From JANNWF01 sp052390415 (GTDB lineage: Bacteria; Pseudomonadota; Gammaproteobacteria; Xanthomonadales; Xanthomonadaceae): DNA of 64,000 nt. Below the pieces are notes generated by a model. It did not search any database and was not told the origin of the DNA. It was given only the letters and a program-made list of their open reading frames with translations. The position numbers were made by a program, and so were the translations under genes. The DNA is taken from assembly GCA_052390415.1 (NCBI GenBank), contig JBQTGY010000050.1, positions 31,968 through 95,967 on the forward strand. Direction: 5' to 3'. Shown piece after piece: positions 33,545 through 42,746 of the stretch. Positions within the stretch are counted from its first letter, which is position 1; every line of letters begins with the position of its first letter.

Positions 33545-33910
33545 TCAACCGCCGAGCAGTTCCTTCACCAACTTGATCAGTGCGGCCTCGTTGACCGGCT
33601 TGGTCAAATAGGCCTTGGCACCTTGCCGCATGCCCCAGACCTTGTCGGTCTCCTGATCCTTGGTGGTGACCAGAACGATCGGGATGTGTGCGGTGCTGGG
33701 ATCCTTGGAGATCGAGCGCGTCGCCTGGAAGCCGTTCAAGTTGGGCATCACCACATCCATCAGGATGAGGTCAGGAATTTCGCGCTTGGCCACTTCCACG
33801 CCTTGCGCACCATCCTCTGCCGAGAAGGTCTCATGCCCCAGTTTCTCGACGATGCGCTTCATGCCCATCAGTTGCGAAGGGGAGTCGTCGACAATCAGCA
33901 CGCGTGCCAT
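33545..33910 (-). CDS. pilH: PilH-like response regulator of twitching motility
   Basis: A 121-residue single receiver domain with no output domain. The acidic pair is Asp8-Asp9, the phospho-acceptor Asp52 lies in LILMDVVMPNLNG, the Thr is in VLVTTKDQETDK and Lys104 is in LTKPVN. The SPSQLMGMKRIVEKLGHE and KVWGMRQGAKAYL stretches are those of PilH, the second CheY-like protein of the Pil-Chp system, which tunes type IV pilus retraction in Pseudomonas and Xanthomonas. Here it stands alone, whereas pilG, pilI, pilJ and chpA usually sit close by, so they must be elsewhere. A dedicated terminator follows. Confidence 0.88.
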   Translation of the reverse strand: MARVLIVDDSPSQLMGMKRIVEKLGHETFSAEDGAQGVEVAKREIPDLILMDVVMPNLNGFQATRSISKDPSTAHIPIVLVTTKDQETDKVWGMRQGAKAYLTKPVNEAALIKLVKELLGG

Positions 33911-33993
33911 TGAGATCCTCGGTCAGTAGGCGCTTCTTGCGCGTTAGGCTGAATGATAGCCGTACCGGAGCGGTTGCGGGAAATGCCGATCAC

Positions 33994-35010
33994 TCAGTTT
34001 GATGGTGATGGCGAGATCTCTACCAAAGTGCGCCCAAATGAGCCGCCGGCCAGCATGCCTTCGAATACCTCGGAGACACCATCCAAGCTCACGGTGCGCG
34101 TGCAAATGCGCTCCAGATGCGCTGGTTTCCAATCCGTGGCGAGGTGCTGCCAAACGCTTTCGCGAATGGCGCGCGGTGTATTGGTCGACGACACGCCCAG
34201 AATGCTGACGCCGCGCAGAATGAAAGGCATCACGGTGGTGGCGAGATTGTGACCTCCTGCCAGGCCGCAGCTTGCGATGTTCCCGTACAGCCCCACATGT
34301 CGGGTCAAGCCGGCGAGCATTTCGTCGCCGACGTTGTCGATTGCGCCGGCCCAGGTCGCTCGCTCCAGCGGACGTTGCCCCCAGTGCAGATCGCGACTGG
34401 AAATCACCTGGCTCGCACCCAGCGCAATCAGATCGTCCAAGCGGTCGAACTTCGAGGTGATGGCATGCGCCTCATAGCCGGCACGGGTCAATACATCGAT
34501 CGCCAACATGCCGACACCACCGGTGGCTCCGGTCACCACGATGGGACCAGCCGCTGGTTGCTGCCCGTTGGCTTGCATGCGGTACAGCGACAGTGCCGCG
34601 GTGAAGCCTGCGGTGCCGATGAGCATCGCTTCACGCAGGGTCAGACCCGTTGGCAGGGGGATGACCGACTTCGATTCGAGCCGCACATATTCGCTGTAGC
34701 CGCCGTCGCGATCCTCCGACAATCCACAGCCGGTGCAGAGGACCGCATCGCCCTCGCTGAACGCAGCCGAGCTGGACTCAACGACATGTCCGGCGACATC
34801 GATGCCTGCGATCAATGGAAACCGCTGCAAGATCTTGCCGCGGCCCGTACCCGCCAACGCATCCTTGTAGTTGACCGACGAATACGCTGCCTTGATGACA
34901 ACGTCGCCGGCACTCAGGTCATCAAGCGACACGCCTTCCATGCCGGCGCGATAGTCATCGCGCCCCTTGCTGTGGACGCGGAATGCGCGGAAGGTGGCTG
35001 GCAGGTTCAT
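33994..35010 (-). CDS. acuI: YhdH/AcuI-type NADPH-dependent acrylyl-CoA reductase-like oxidoreductase
   Basis: 338 residues from the ATG at 35010, which follows AAGGAG by 10 bases. The longer ORF to 35109 lacks support. It is an MDR-family quinone-oxidoreductase fold without the structural zinc. Visible are SSVNYKDALAGTGRGKI near the N-terminus, FPLIAGIDVAG, GTAGFTAALSL, the NADP motif VTGATGGVG, and GLAGGHNLATTVMPFILRGVSILGV, all characteristic of YhdH/AcuI. Known members reduce acryloyl-CoA to propionyl-CoA and detoxify reactive enoyl thioesters. No DMSP or 3-hydroxypropionate genes are near, so the physiological substrate here is uncertain. It is a single gene. Confidence 0.88.
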   Translation of the reverse strand: MNLPATFRAFRVHSKGRDDYRAGMEGVSLDDLSAGDVVIKAAYSSVNYKDALAGTGRGKILQRFPLIAGIDVAGHVVESSSAAFSEGDAVLCTGCGLSEDRDGGYSEYVRLESKSVIPLPTGLTLREAMLIGTAGFTAALSLYRMQANGQQPAAGPIVVTGATGGVGMLAIDVLTRAGYEAHAITSKFDRLDDLIALGASQVISSRDLHWGQRPLERATWAGAIDNVGDEMLAGLTRHVGLYGNIASCGLAGGHNLATTVMPFILRGVSILGVSSTNTPRAIRESVWQHLATDWKPAHLERICTRTVSLDGVSEVFEGMLAGGSFGRTLVEISPSPSN

Positions 35011-35212
35011 CGTCGAAAATCTCCTTGTCATTGAGTCAAAGCGGATCGCTGTTCCGGCGAACGCTGGGGGAATGGTCGGGCGGGATGGTCGGTACGCCGG
35101 CGATGCCAATGACCGGCAAGTCTTCTCGATATCTCGACGACCTCAGTCGACGCTAGCACCCGCTTTCTGATGTTGCTGGGTCGAGTGCGCTGGAGAAGCG
35201 TCACCCACAAAG

Positions 35213-35238
35213 ACAAAGCGCGCCGAAGCGCGCCTTGT
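35213..35238 (-). terminator. Rho-independent terminator of the Ala-rich lipoprotein gene
   Basis: On the minus strand an 11-bp stem (one G-U pair) is closed by a UUCG tetraloop and followed by TTTGTCTTTGT. It lies 28 bp after the lipoprotein stop. A textbook terminator. Confidence 0.85.
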
Positions 35239-35265
35239 CCTGGAACATGGGATTGACGCTTGGGC

Positions 35266-35712
35266 TTAGCCTTCGCCTTCCTTTTTCTCTTCTTTGGTCG
35301 TGACCGCTTCGTCGATCTTCTCGCCGGCGGCGTTGACGGTTTCCTTCACTTTCTCGCTGGCGTCTCCGGCCATTTCCTTGCCAGCAGCCGCGGCGTCGGC
35401 GGCGATAGCCTTGCCTTCCGCGACCACTTCCTTGCCTTCGGCAACCACATCAGCCGCCACTTCCTTGCCCTCTGCAACGGCGTCAGCCGCCAGTTCCTTG
35501 CCGTCTGCGACCGCTGCTGCGGCGGCATCGCCGGTAGCTTGCACGGCATCAGCCGTCGCGGTAGACGCCGTGTCGGCGGCTTCGCTGACGGCTTCCTTCA
35601 CTTCAGCGGTGGCGGCAGCGGCCTTCTCTTCGGTCTGCGCTTGCTGCTGCGGCGAGCATGCAGCCAGAGCGGCGACCAAAGCGGCAGCGAGAATGTTCTT
35701 GTTGAAAGTCAT
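35266..35712 (-). CDS. Small Ala/Glu/Lys-rich lipoprotein with LEA-like helical repeats
   Basis: 148 residues from the ATG at 35712, preceded by GAGG; the upstream start at 35793 is rejected. A lipoprotein signal with lipobox LAAC (Cys19) leads into a mature part made of Ala, Glu, Lys, Val and Asp. It contains 7- to 11-residue repeats such as DGKELAADAVAEGKEVAADVV and EGKAIAADAAAAGKEM, ending in a charged EEKKEGEG tail. The pattern predicts one long amphipathic helix as in late-embryogenesis-abundant or apolipoprotein-like proteins. It could be an envelope spacer or a desiccation and stress protein. No named family is recognised. Its own terminator and isolated position indicate a single-gene unit. 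Confidence 0.8.
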   Translation of the reverse strand: MTFNKNILAAALVAALAACSPQQQAQTEEKAAAATAEVKEAVSEAADTASTATADAVQATGDAAAAAVADGKELAADAVAEGKEVAADVVAEGKEVVAEGKAIAADAAAAGKEMAGDASEKVKETVNAAGEKIDEAVTTKEEKKEGEG

Positions 35713-35802
35713 GATGGAAAAACCTCGTTTGGGGTTGAGAGTGTCATGCAGCAGGTAAAAAATGACCGTCGGTTCAAAAAACGCAACGCCCATTAGTATC
35801 GC

Positions 35803-36978
35803 TCAGACCAGCTCAACTGCAATCGCCGTGGCTTCGCCGCCTCCGATACAGAGGGAGGCAATCCCGCGTTTGCCGCCGCGCTGCCGCAAAGCGTTGAGCA
35901 GGGTAACGACCAGGCGCGCGCCGCTGGCGCCGATGGGATGCCCCAATGCACAGGCACCGCCGAATACATTGACTTTCTCGTGTGGAATGCCGAGTTCCTG
36001 AATCGGTGCCATCGCCACACAGGCAAATGCTTCGTTGATTTCGAACAGGTCAACATCAGCCACCGACCAATTGATCTGCTTCAACAGGCTGTCGATGGCA
36101 GCCACCGGCGCCGTGGTGAACCACTCGGGTGCTTGAGCATGGGTGGTGTAACCAACGATGGTTGCCAGGGGCGTGATGCCGCGAGCCTTGGCATCGTCGG
36201 CACTCATCAACACGGTTGCTGCGGCGCCATCGGAAATGCTGGACGAGCTGGCGGCAGTGATGGTGCCATCTTTCCTGAATGCCGCCCGCAGCGCCGGAAT
36301 CTTGCCGATATCGCACTTGCCCGGTTGTTCGTCGGAATCCACCTGGACGTCACCCTTGCGACCGGCCACGGTCACCGCGACGATCTCATCCTTGAAGCTG
36401 CCATCGGCCTGCGCGGCCAAAGCACGGCGCACGCTCTCGGCGGCGAACGCGTCTTGTCCATCACGCGTGAAGCCGAGTTTCTCGACACACATCTCGCCGA
36501 ACACGCCCATCGACTGCTTCTGGTAGGGATCAGTCAAGCCATCCCAGGCCATGTGATCGATGAACTCGGCATTGCCATAACGCAGGCCGGTACGCGAACC
36601 GTTCAACAAGTGTGGCGCGTTGGTCATGCTTTCCATGCCGCCGGCGACGATGACCTTGGCCGAGCCCGCCTTGATCATGTCGGCGGCCAACATGATGGCG
36701 CGCATGCCGGAGCCGCAAACCTTGTTGATGGTGGTGCAAGCGACCGACGTCGGCAGTCCCGCGCCAAGCACGGCTTGACGCGCGGGCGCTTGGCCGAGTC
36801 CCGCAGGCAACACACATCCCATGATGGCTTCGTCGATGTCGGCGGCATCGAGTCCTGCTTGCGCAACCGCAGCGCGAATGGCGGTTGCGCCCAAGGTGGG
36901 CGTCGGAACGCCAGTGAACTGACCAAGAAACGAACCAATCGCTGTGCGCTTGGCGCCGACGATCACGATGTTAGTCAT
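35803..36978 (-). CDS. Acetyl-CoA C-acetyltransferase (thiolase)
   Basis: 391 residues from the ATG at 36978, exactly the usual thiolase length. Cys88 in NKVCGSGMRA is the acyl-enzyme nucleophile. GGACALGHPIGASGARL near residue 345 holds the His, and CIGGGEATAIAVE near 378 holds the second Cys. It condenses or cleaves acetoacetyl-CoA, as in AtoB or PhaA. Being unlinked to phaB/phaC, it more likely serves breakdown of acetoacetyl-CoA, for example from crotonyl-CoA made by the glutaryl-CoA dehydrogenase at 18.8 kb. Biosynthetic and catabolic thiolases cannot be told apart by sequence alone. It is divergent from the sensor kinase, with about 150 bp between. Confidence 0.93.
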   Translation of the reverse strand: MTNIVIVGAKRTAIGSFLGQFTGVPTPTLGATAIRAAVAQAGLDAADIDEAIMGCVLPAGLGQAPARQAVLGAGLPTSVACTTINKVCGSGMRAIMLAADMIKAGSAKVIVAGGMESMTNAPHLLNGSRTGLRYGNAEFIDHMAWDGLTDPYQKQSMGVFGEMCVEKLGFTRDGQDAFAAESVRRALAAQADGSFKDEIVAVTVAGRKGDVQVDSDEQPGKCDIGKIPALRAAFRKDGTITAASSSSISDGAAATVLMSADDAKARGITPLATIVGYTTHAQAPEWFTTAPVAAIDSLLKQINWSVADVDLFEINEAFACVAMAPIQELGIPHEKVNVFGGACALGHPIGASGARLVVTLLNALRQRGGKRGIASLCIGGGEATAIAVELV

Positions 36979-37127
36979 TGCAGTTCCAGTTTTGGCGGGG
37001 CGAGGCCCGCGATTATCGCAGTGCGCCGTTTCAACGGCCACCTCACCGGCTTGGCGGAAATCGGGTCAGGCGAATACGGTTGCGGTTTACGGTGGGCAGA
37101 ATTGTTGGCTGAGAGTAGCCTTCACGC

Positions 37128-40100
37128 ATGCGGGTTCTTACCACTTTGGCTTGCGAATGGGCGCCGTCGCGATGGCGGCTCGCGCTTGCGTTCGCCATGC
37201 TGGTGGCAGCCTCGTTGGTGTCGCCGGCCCTCGCTGCTGAAGAGACCGGGCCTGGCGTGGAGCGCGTGCGCTTCTTTGCGCTCGGCATCGAGGCAGGCCT
37301 GGCGCAGCCGACCGTACGCGCGATGGCGCAGGATCACGATGGATTCCTGTGGATAGGGTCGCAAGATGGACTCAGTCGTTATGACGGCCACGAGTTCGAG
37401 GTGTTCCGTCGCGACACGCGTTCGGCGGCGGGCCTTTCCGACAATCACATCACTGCGTTGACGGTGGATGGGGAGGGAGTGTTGTGGATAGGCACGCAGT
37501 CGGGTGGCTTGTCGCGGCGGGACCCACGCGACGGGTCAATCACTCGGGCAGTGCGCGAGTTCGGCAAAGACGACCGCGTGTCTTTCGAGCAGATCGAAGC
37601 ATTGCTTTGGGACACGCGTGTGGGATTGCTGGTCGCCAGCGCGGGTGGATTGATTCAACGTCAGACAGGTGCGGGGTGGGAGGCGCTTGAGCTGGGTATT
37701 GGCCGCGCAACCGGCCCCGTGCGCAGCCTGCGCGTGAGCCAGCAAGGCGACCTCTTGATTGCCGCTCGCAATGGCGCCTGGCGATGCAGGGGCTTGGGCG
37801 AGTGTGGTGCTGCGTTTGCCGATGCCGATGGTCGCGCTATCGATGCCTACGACTTGCTCGACGACGCCGACCACAGCGTCTGGTTGGCCAGCACCGAGCG
37901 CGGCTTGTTTCATTACTCCGCCACGTCCGAGTTGATTGAGCGCATCCATCGCGGCGGCGAGGAAGGGCGCAGGTTGGGTGACGACGCCACCCGCAGCCTG
38001 CTGATTGATCGCGCTGGCCGCTTGTGGGTTGCCAACAACAACGGTGTTTCCCGTCTGTCTCCAGACCGCACCCAGTTGCGCAATTGGCACCCGCGCCCGA
38101 CGAGCATCGGTGGACTGCCGACGGGACGTTTGCACACCTTGTTCGAAGATCGCAGCGGTCTGCTGTGGTTCGGTACCTGGACCGAGGGACTGGCGCTGCT
38201 TGATCCTGCGACCGAGTCATTCATGTCGATCAGCAGTGACTCGTCGCAAGCGGGAGCCATACCCTCCGACGTCATCTCCGCGCTGTTGGCTGCGGCCGAT
38301 GGCAGTCTCTGGTTGGGGCAGGGCAGTACGGGTGGGCTGGTGAGGTTTGACCTGCGACGCGGCGTGGTCGAGCGATTTCTGCACGATCCCAAGGATCCCA
38401 GCAGCCTGTCGCACAACTTTGTCCAACACCTTGCCTTTGATCGCAAAGGCAGATTGTGGATTGCCACCCGCGGTGGTGGCCTGAATCGGATGCGCGCAGA
38501 TGGCCGCAGTTTTGACCGCTTCATTCACCAACCGGATGACCCCGGCAGCTTGGCCAATGATCAACTGGTCAGTCTGTACGCGGATTCTGAAAACACGTTG
38601 TGGATCAGCACGCTCGATTCTGGACTGGACCGGCTGTGCGACGGTTGCACGGAGTTTGTCCACTACCGCCACGACCCTGCCGACCCACATTCGATCAGCA
38701 GCGACAACATCAATAGTGTCTATGAGGACAGCCGCGGCCATTTCTGGGTGGCCTTGCGACCGGGTGGCATCAATCTGCTGGATCGTGCGAGTGGTCGCTT
38801 CGATGGTGTGCAGGCTAGGCCGAGCGATCCCACTTCGCTGAGCAGCAATGCAGTGACCGTCTTGTTCGAAGACAGTCGGCACAAGCTATGGGTGGGAACG
38901 CAAGGCGGCGGGGTCAATCGCGTCGAGGGGATGGTCGGTGGCGTGCCGCTTTTTCGGCGTTTGTCGCGCGCCGATGGTTTGGGCTCGGATGCGGTCGGCA
39001 GCATGTTCGAGGATGCTCGCGGTCAACTCTGGGCAGGCACCACCGCCGGACTCAGCCGGATCGATCCCGAGCGCTGGCAGAGCGAGAATTTCGGCAGTCG
39101 CGACGGGACTCAGACCGGCGGCTATTTTGTTGGCAGCCAAGCGCGGCTGCCCAACGGCAGCATGGCGTTTGGTGGCCTGCGCGGGGTCACCATTCTCGAC
39201 CCCGAGCAGCTGACTGCGCGGCGTCCACCCGGTCGCGTGGTGCTGACGCGTGCGCGCAGTTTGGCGGCAACCGATCTGGATCAGGATTCGCTGCGTTTGG
39301 CGGACCGCATTCGCCACGATGGCAGCCTGCGCCTGCGCCATCCCGCACAGGATGTGAGTTTTGAATTTTCGGCATTGGCCCTGAATGCCCCAGAGGGTCT
39401 TCGTTATCGCCACCGCCTGGATGGATTGGACACGGACTGGTTATACAGCGAGCCCCGGCGCCGGTTTGCCGCCTACACCAATTTGCCGACGGGCAGCTAC
39501 CAGTTCCGCGTGCAGGCCACTGTAGGTACCTTGGTGGGCCCCGAGACCGTGATCGCGCTGACGGTGGATCCGTCGCTGGCGGCACACCCCTTGGCACGCA
39601 TCGGTTACGGCGTGCTTGGCAGCCTGTTGCTGCTGGGTTTTGTCTGGCAGGTGCGCAGTCGCTGGCGTGAACGCGAGCGCGCGGCGGATCGTCTGCGTGA
39701 CAGCGAAGCACGGCTCAAATTGGCGCTATGGGGCACAGGCGATGAGCTGTGGGATCTTGACCTGCGCAATGATTCGATGAAACGCATCAATCCATTGCCG
39801 TTTCTGGCCGCACCACGCGAGGAAAACTCCATGCGCGCGGCCGACCTGCTGCGCTTCATCCACCCCGACGACAGGAACCTGCCGGTACTCGCGCTGACCA
39901 GCCATCTGCGCGGAGAAACCGAGGTTTTCGAAGTCACCTATCGGGTCCTGGATACCGCGGGTGAATGGCGCTGGTTGCGTTCGCGTGGACGTATCGTTGA
40001 ACGCGATACCAATGCACGCGCCTTGCGCGTAGCCGGCACGGTGAGTGACGTCACCGAACTGAAAAACGGCGAGATCAGCCTGCAAACGCTCAACCGAGAG

Positions 40101-40949
40101 CTCGAGCAGCGGGTCGAAGAGCGTACAGCGGCGCTGACTCGCTCGAATGAAACCTTGCACGGTACGGTGGCGGATCTGAAGCTGGCGCAGCGGCAGTTGG
40201 TCGATTCCGAAAAGATGGCGGCGCTGGGCGGCCTGGTGGCGGGTGTGGCGCACGCGATCAATACGCCCTTGGGTATCAGTGTCACTGCTGCTTCGCATTT
40301 GCAAGGCGAAACGCTGCGCCTGCGTCGGCAACTTGAATCGGGCGAACTCAAGCGTTCCGATCTGGATGCCTACGAAAGTACCGCGCGCGAAAGTTCCGAA
40401 TTGATCCTGCGCAACCTCCAGCGCGCGGACAAGTTGGTCAAGAGTTTCAAGCAGGTGGCCGTCGATCAAAGCAGCGAGGCCCGTCGACACATCGTGCTGG
40501 CGTTATACATCGACGAGATCCTGACTTCACTGCGACCCGCGCTGAAGCGCGCGCGCCATCGCATCATCGTCGACTGCCCTCCCGATCTCGGGTTTGTGAC
40601 CCTGCCCGGTGCCATCTATCAAGTGTTGGCGAATCTGGTCATGAATACCCTGGTGCATGCCTTTGCGCCGGATGAGCCGGGTGAGATCCGCATTGAAGCG
40701 TCACTGAAAGCCACGCATGTGCTGCTGACCTACGCCGACAACGGCTGCGGCATGACGGAAGAATCGCGATTGCGGATCTTCGAGCCGTTCTACACCACCC
40801 GCCGCGGCCAAGGCGGCTCCGGTCTGGGCATGCACATCGTGTTCAATCTGGTCACCCAGGGGCTGGGCGGCACCATCGAGTGCGATAGCGCACCCGGCCA
40901 GGGTGTGTATTTCAGTATCCAGATACCGCGCGACTCAACGTTGGCTTGA
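37128..40949 (+). CDS. Two-component sensor histidine kinase with periplasmic beta-propeller
   Basis: 1273 residues. A signal sequence (about 1-36) is followed by a large periplasmic sensor made of Reg_prop repeats (about 45-690; repeated DGFLWIGSQDGLSRYDG, GVLWIGTQSGGLSRRDP, GRLWIATRGGGLNRM units). A Y_Y_Y domain (about 735-805) and a membrane helix (about 818-840) come next. A PAS domain (about 855-975), a coiled coil, HisKA with His1042 in VAHAINTPLG and a HATPase end with DNGCGM and GQGGSGLGMHIV complete the protein. Such sensors, often found for carbohydrates, detect ligands in the periplasm. No response regulator lies in the same operon and there is no receiver domain in the protein, so the partner is unlinked. 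Confidence 0.93.
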   Translation: MRVLTTLACEWAPSRWRLALAFAMLVAASLVSPALAAEETGPGVERVRFFALGIEAGLAQPTVRAMAQDHDGFLWIGSQDGLSRYDGHEFEVFRRDTRSAAGLSDNHITALTVDGEGVLWIGTQSGGLSRRDPRDGSITRAVREFGKDDRVSFEQIEALLWDTRVGLLVASAGGLIQRQTGAGWEALELGIGRATGPVRSLRVSQQGDLLIAARNGAWRCRGLGECGAAFADADGRAIDAYDLLDDADHSVWLASTERGLFHYSATSELIERIHRGGEEGRRLGDDATRSLLIDRAGRLWVANNNGVSRLSPDRTQLRNWHPRPTSIGGLPTGRLHTLFEDRSGLLWFGTWTEGLALLDPATESFMSISSDSSQAGAIPSDVISALLAAADGSLWLGQGSTGGLVRFDLRRGVVERFLHDPKDPSSLSHNFVQHLAFDRKGRLWIATRGGGLNRMRADGRSFDRFIHQPDDPGSLANDQLVSLYADSENTLWISTLDSGLDRLCDGCTEFVHYRHDPADPHSISSDNINSVYEDSRGHFWVALRPGGINLLDRASGRFDGVQARPSDPTSLSSNAVTVLFEDSRHKLWVGTQGGGVNRVEGMVGGVPLFRRLSRADGLGSDAVGSMFEDARGQLWAGTTAGLSRIDPERWQSENFGSRDGTQTGGYFVGSQARLPNGSMAFGGLRGVTILDPEQLTARRPPGRVVLTRARSLAATDLDQDSLRLADRIRHDGSLRLRHPAQDVSFEFSALALNAPEGLRYRHRLDGLDTDWLYSEPRRRFAAYTNLPTGSYQFRVQATVGTLVGPETVIALTVDPSLAAHPLARIGYGVLGSLLLLGFVWQVRSRWRERERAADRLRDSEARLKLALWGTGDELWDLDLRNDSMKRINPLPFLAAPREENSMRAADLLRFIHPDDRNLPVLALTSHLRGETEVFEVTYRVLDTAGEWRWLRSRGRIVERDTNARALRVAGTVSDVTELKNGEISLQTLNRELEQRVEERTAALTRSNETLHGTVADLKLAQRQLVDSEKMAALGGLVAGVAHAINTPLGISVTAASHLQGETLRLRRQLESGELKRSDLDAYESTARESSELILRNLQRADKLVKSFKQVAVDQSSEARRHIVLALYIDEILTSLRPALKRARHRIIVDCPPDLGFVTLPGAIYQVLANLVMNTLVHAFAPDEPGEIRIEASLKATHVLLTYADNGCGMTEESRLRIFEPFYTTRRGQGGSGLGMHIVFNLVTQGLGGTIECDSAPGQGVYFSIQIPRDSTLA

Positions 40950-41152
40950 GCAAGCCTGTCTCAGCAGCAGATGGTTCGCGCCAATCGAGCAGGCGCGGTC
41001 ACCTTCGAGGTCCAAAAACACAGTCGAACTTGTGGGCAATCGCGCGGTTGGTGTGCGGCGTACCGCGCTGCTATTCGCATGGCTGCTGAGCGTCCCAACG
41101 CCCTTTTCATGACGCCAATCTGATCTCTCGCCAGCGACACTCGGCAGTTTCG

Positions 41153-41941
41153 ATGCCTGGGACTCCGAGCATGCCAGTTGCTGATCTCAACGTACCCGCC
41201 AATGCGGTGGTCACCGGCGCCAGCCAGGGCATCGGCTTGGCGATGACTGAGCAGTTGTTGGCCATCGCTGACGTTGCGCAGGTCATCGCGGTATCCCGCT
41301 CCAGCTCCCGCTCTGCCGCATTGCAGGCATTGGGCGATGTGCACGGCTCACGCTTGGTTTGTATCGACGCTGACCTCACGCAGGCGAGTGATGTGGCCGC
41401 ATTGGCCGCGCATGTTGCCGCTTGCGCACCGCGCGTGCATTTGTTGTTGAACTGTGCGGGAGTGCTGCATGGCCCTTCCCTGCTGCCTGAAAAATCGCTC
41501 GCCCAGCTCAGCCTCGCCAACCTCGAGCAGTCGTTTGCATTGAATGCCTTTGCGCCCATTCTGCTGGTGCAGCACCTGCTGCCGATGGTGCGACATGGAC
41601 TGCCCACCGTGATCGCTTCGCTGTCCGCGCGAGTGGGCTCGATTGGTGACAATCGACTGGGTGGCTGGTATGCCTACCGCGCCGCCAAGGCCGCGCAGAA
41701 TCAGCTGTTTCGGACGCTGGCGATCGAGTTGCGGCGAATCAATCCACGCGCGGTCTGCGTGCTGTTGCATCCCGGGACAGTGGATACGCCGTTGTCAGCA
41801 CCCTTCAATGCGCGGGTGGCGAAAGACCATCTGTTCACCCCCAAGCAGTCAGCCGATTTCCTGCTCACCATCGTTGCTGGATTGCAGCCGGCCGACAGCG
41901 GTCGCTTCATCGCCTGGGATGGCAGCGACATCCCCTGGTAG
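41153..41941 (+). CDS. SDR-family oxidoreductase
   Basis: 262 residues, with either ATG at 41153 or ATG at 41171 possible. It has a Rossmann fold with the cofactor loop VVTGASQGIG, SRSSSR after the second strand (basic residues, suggesting NADP), LLNCAGVLHG, and the catalytic segment S-A-R...YAYRAAKAA with the Tyr-X-X-X-Lys pair. The arrangement resembles the CsgA-like SDRs of Gammaproteobacteria (SLSARVGSIGDNRLGGWYAYRAAKAA, then VLLHPGTVDTPLS). The substrate is unknown. It lies 200 bp after the sensor kinase and converges with the ion-channel gene, leaving 27 bp. Confidence 0.88.
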   Translation: MPGTPSMPVADLNVPANAVVTGASQGIGLAMTEQLLAIADVAQVIAVSRSSSRSAALQALGDVHGSRLVCIDADLTQASDVAALAAHVAACAPRVHLLLNCAGVLHGPSLLPEKSLAQLSLANLEQSFALNAFAPILLVQHLLPMVRHGLPTVIASLSARVGSIGDNRLGGWYAYRAAKAAQNQLFRTLAIELRRINPRAVCVLLHPGTVDTPLSAPFNARVAKDHLFTPKQSADFLLTIVAGLQPADSGRFIAWDGSDIPW

Positions 41942-41968
41942 CAGCACATGCGGCGATCAACGCGGGGA

Positions 41969-42643
41969 TCAACGCGATTGCACGCGTGCGGTACTCAGTC
42001 CGATCAAGCGTGACACCACGGTCGCGATGTAGCCCACGCCGGCGAACTGCTCGAACATCACGATCACTCGTGCCTGCGAGGACAGTGGAATGATGTCGCC
42101 GTTGCCAACGCCCGATAGCGTCGCAAAACTCAGGAACAGCAGCTCCAACCACTGCCGCGGTCGCTCCGGTTCCACCATGCCGGTGAAACTGCCTGGAATC
42201 AGTTCCTGACAAACAAAGAAGGCATAAGCGAAGCCCCAAGCCAGCAAGGTAAACGTCGCGGCCGCAGCAAACAGTTCGTCACTGGTGACCAGGTGATCAT
42301 CCAGCATGTACCAGATCAAGCTGCCGGCCGCGTAGAAGTACAACGCCGATTCCAGCAGGGCGGACCACATGATCAGCTGCGGAATGGAGAAGATCACCGA
42401 TGTTGTCGCCAACACGATGGCGGGTAGTGCCAGCAGCCAGGCAATCCAGTTGGCCGCCTTGCTTTGCCCGACCACCCAGACCGCAAGTGGTACCACGACC
42501 AGTGCGAACGCGCTGAACAACACCCGCTGGCTGTGGGCGCTGTCCAGTAACGGATACAGCAACAGGCTCAGCAACTGCGCGGCCAGCAGCAGCGCCGAAG
42601 GGTGTTTGCGCAAGGTGAGGTACCAGCGGATCTTGGGTTTCAT
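41969..42643 (-). CDS. Small ion channel family protein (two-helix pore, K+-channel-like)
   Basis: 224 residues from the ATG at 42643, which follows GAAGAAG; the longer ORF to 42964 would overlap rlmF. It has about six hydrophobic helices, and the last two flank a pore loop LFLSFATLSGVGNGDIIP. The filter-like TLSGVGNGD has a TxxGxGxGD layout in place of the usual T-V-G-Y-G-D, so ion selectivity may differ. The family (Ion_trans_2-like) conducts monovalent cations in the inner membrane. It lies 103 bp downstream of rlmF on the same strand with no functional link evident. Confidence 0.82.
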   Translation of the reverse strand: MKPKIRWYLTLRKHPSALLLAAQLLSLLLYPLLDSAHSQRVLFSAFALVVVPLAVWVVGQSKAANWIAWLLALPAIVLATTSVIFSIPQLIMWSALLESALYFYAAGSLIWYMLDDHLVTSDELFAAAATFTLLAWGFAYAFFVCQELIPGSFTGMVEPERPRQWLELLFLSFATLSGVGNGDIIPLSSQARVIVMFEQFAGVGYIATVVSRLIGLSTARVQSR

Positions 42644-42746
42644 GGACACTTCTTCGGGTCGCGCCAGGTTGCGCAGTGGAAGGGAGATCGGCACTTGGCG
42701 GCGAGGGTGCGCGAGATAACCACCCGCTTGTCCAAGCGCAGGCATT

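Noticed and set aside
35260..35796. Plus-strand ORF mirroring the Ala-rich lipoprotein
   Set aside because: Highly repetitive codons open several frames on both strands. The minus-strand frame has a signal peptide, lipobox, ribosome site and terminator.
35938..37356. 472-codon plus-strand ORF
   Set aside because: Antisense to the thiolase and overlapping the sensor kinase start. No homology signal.
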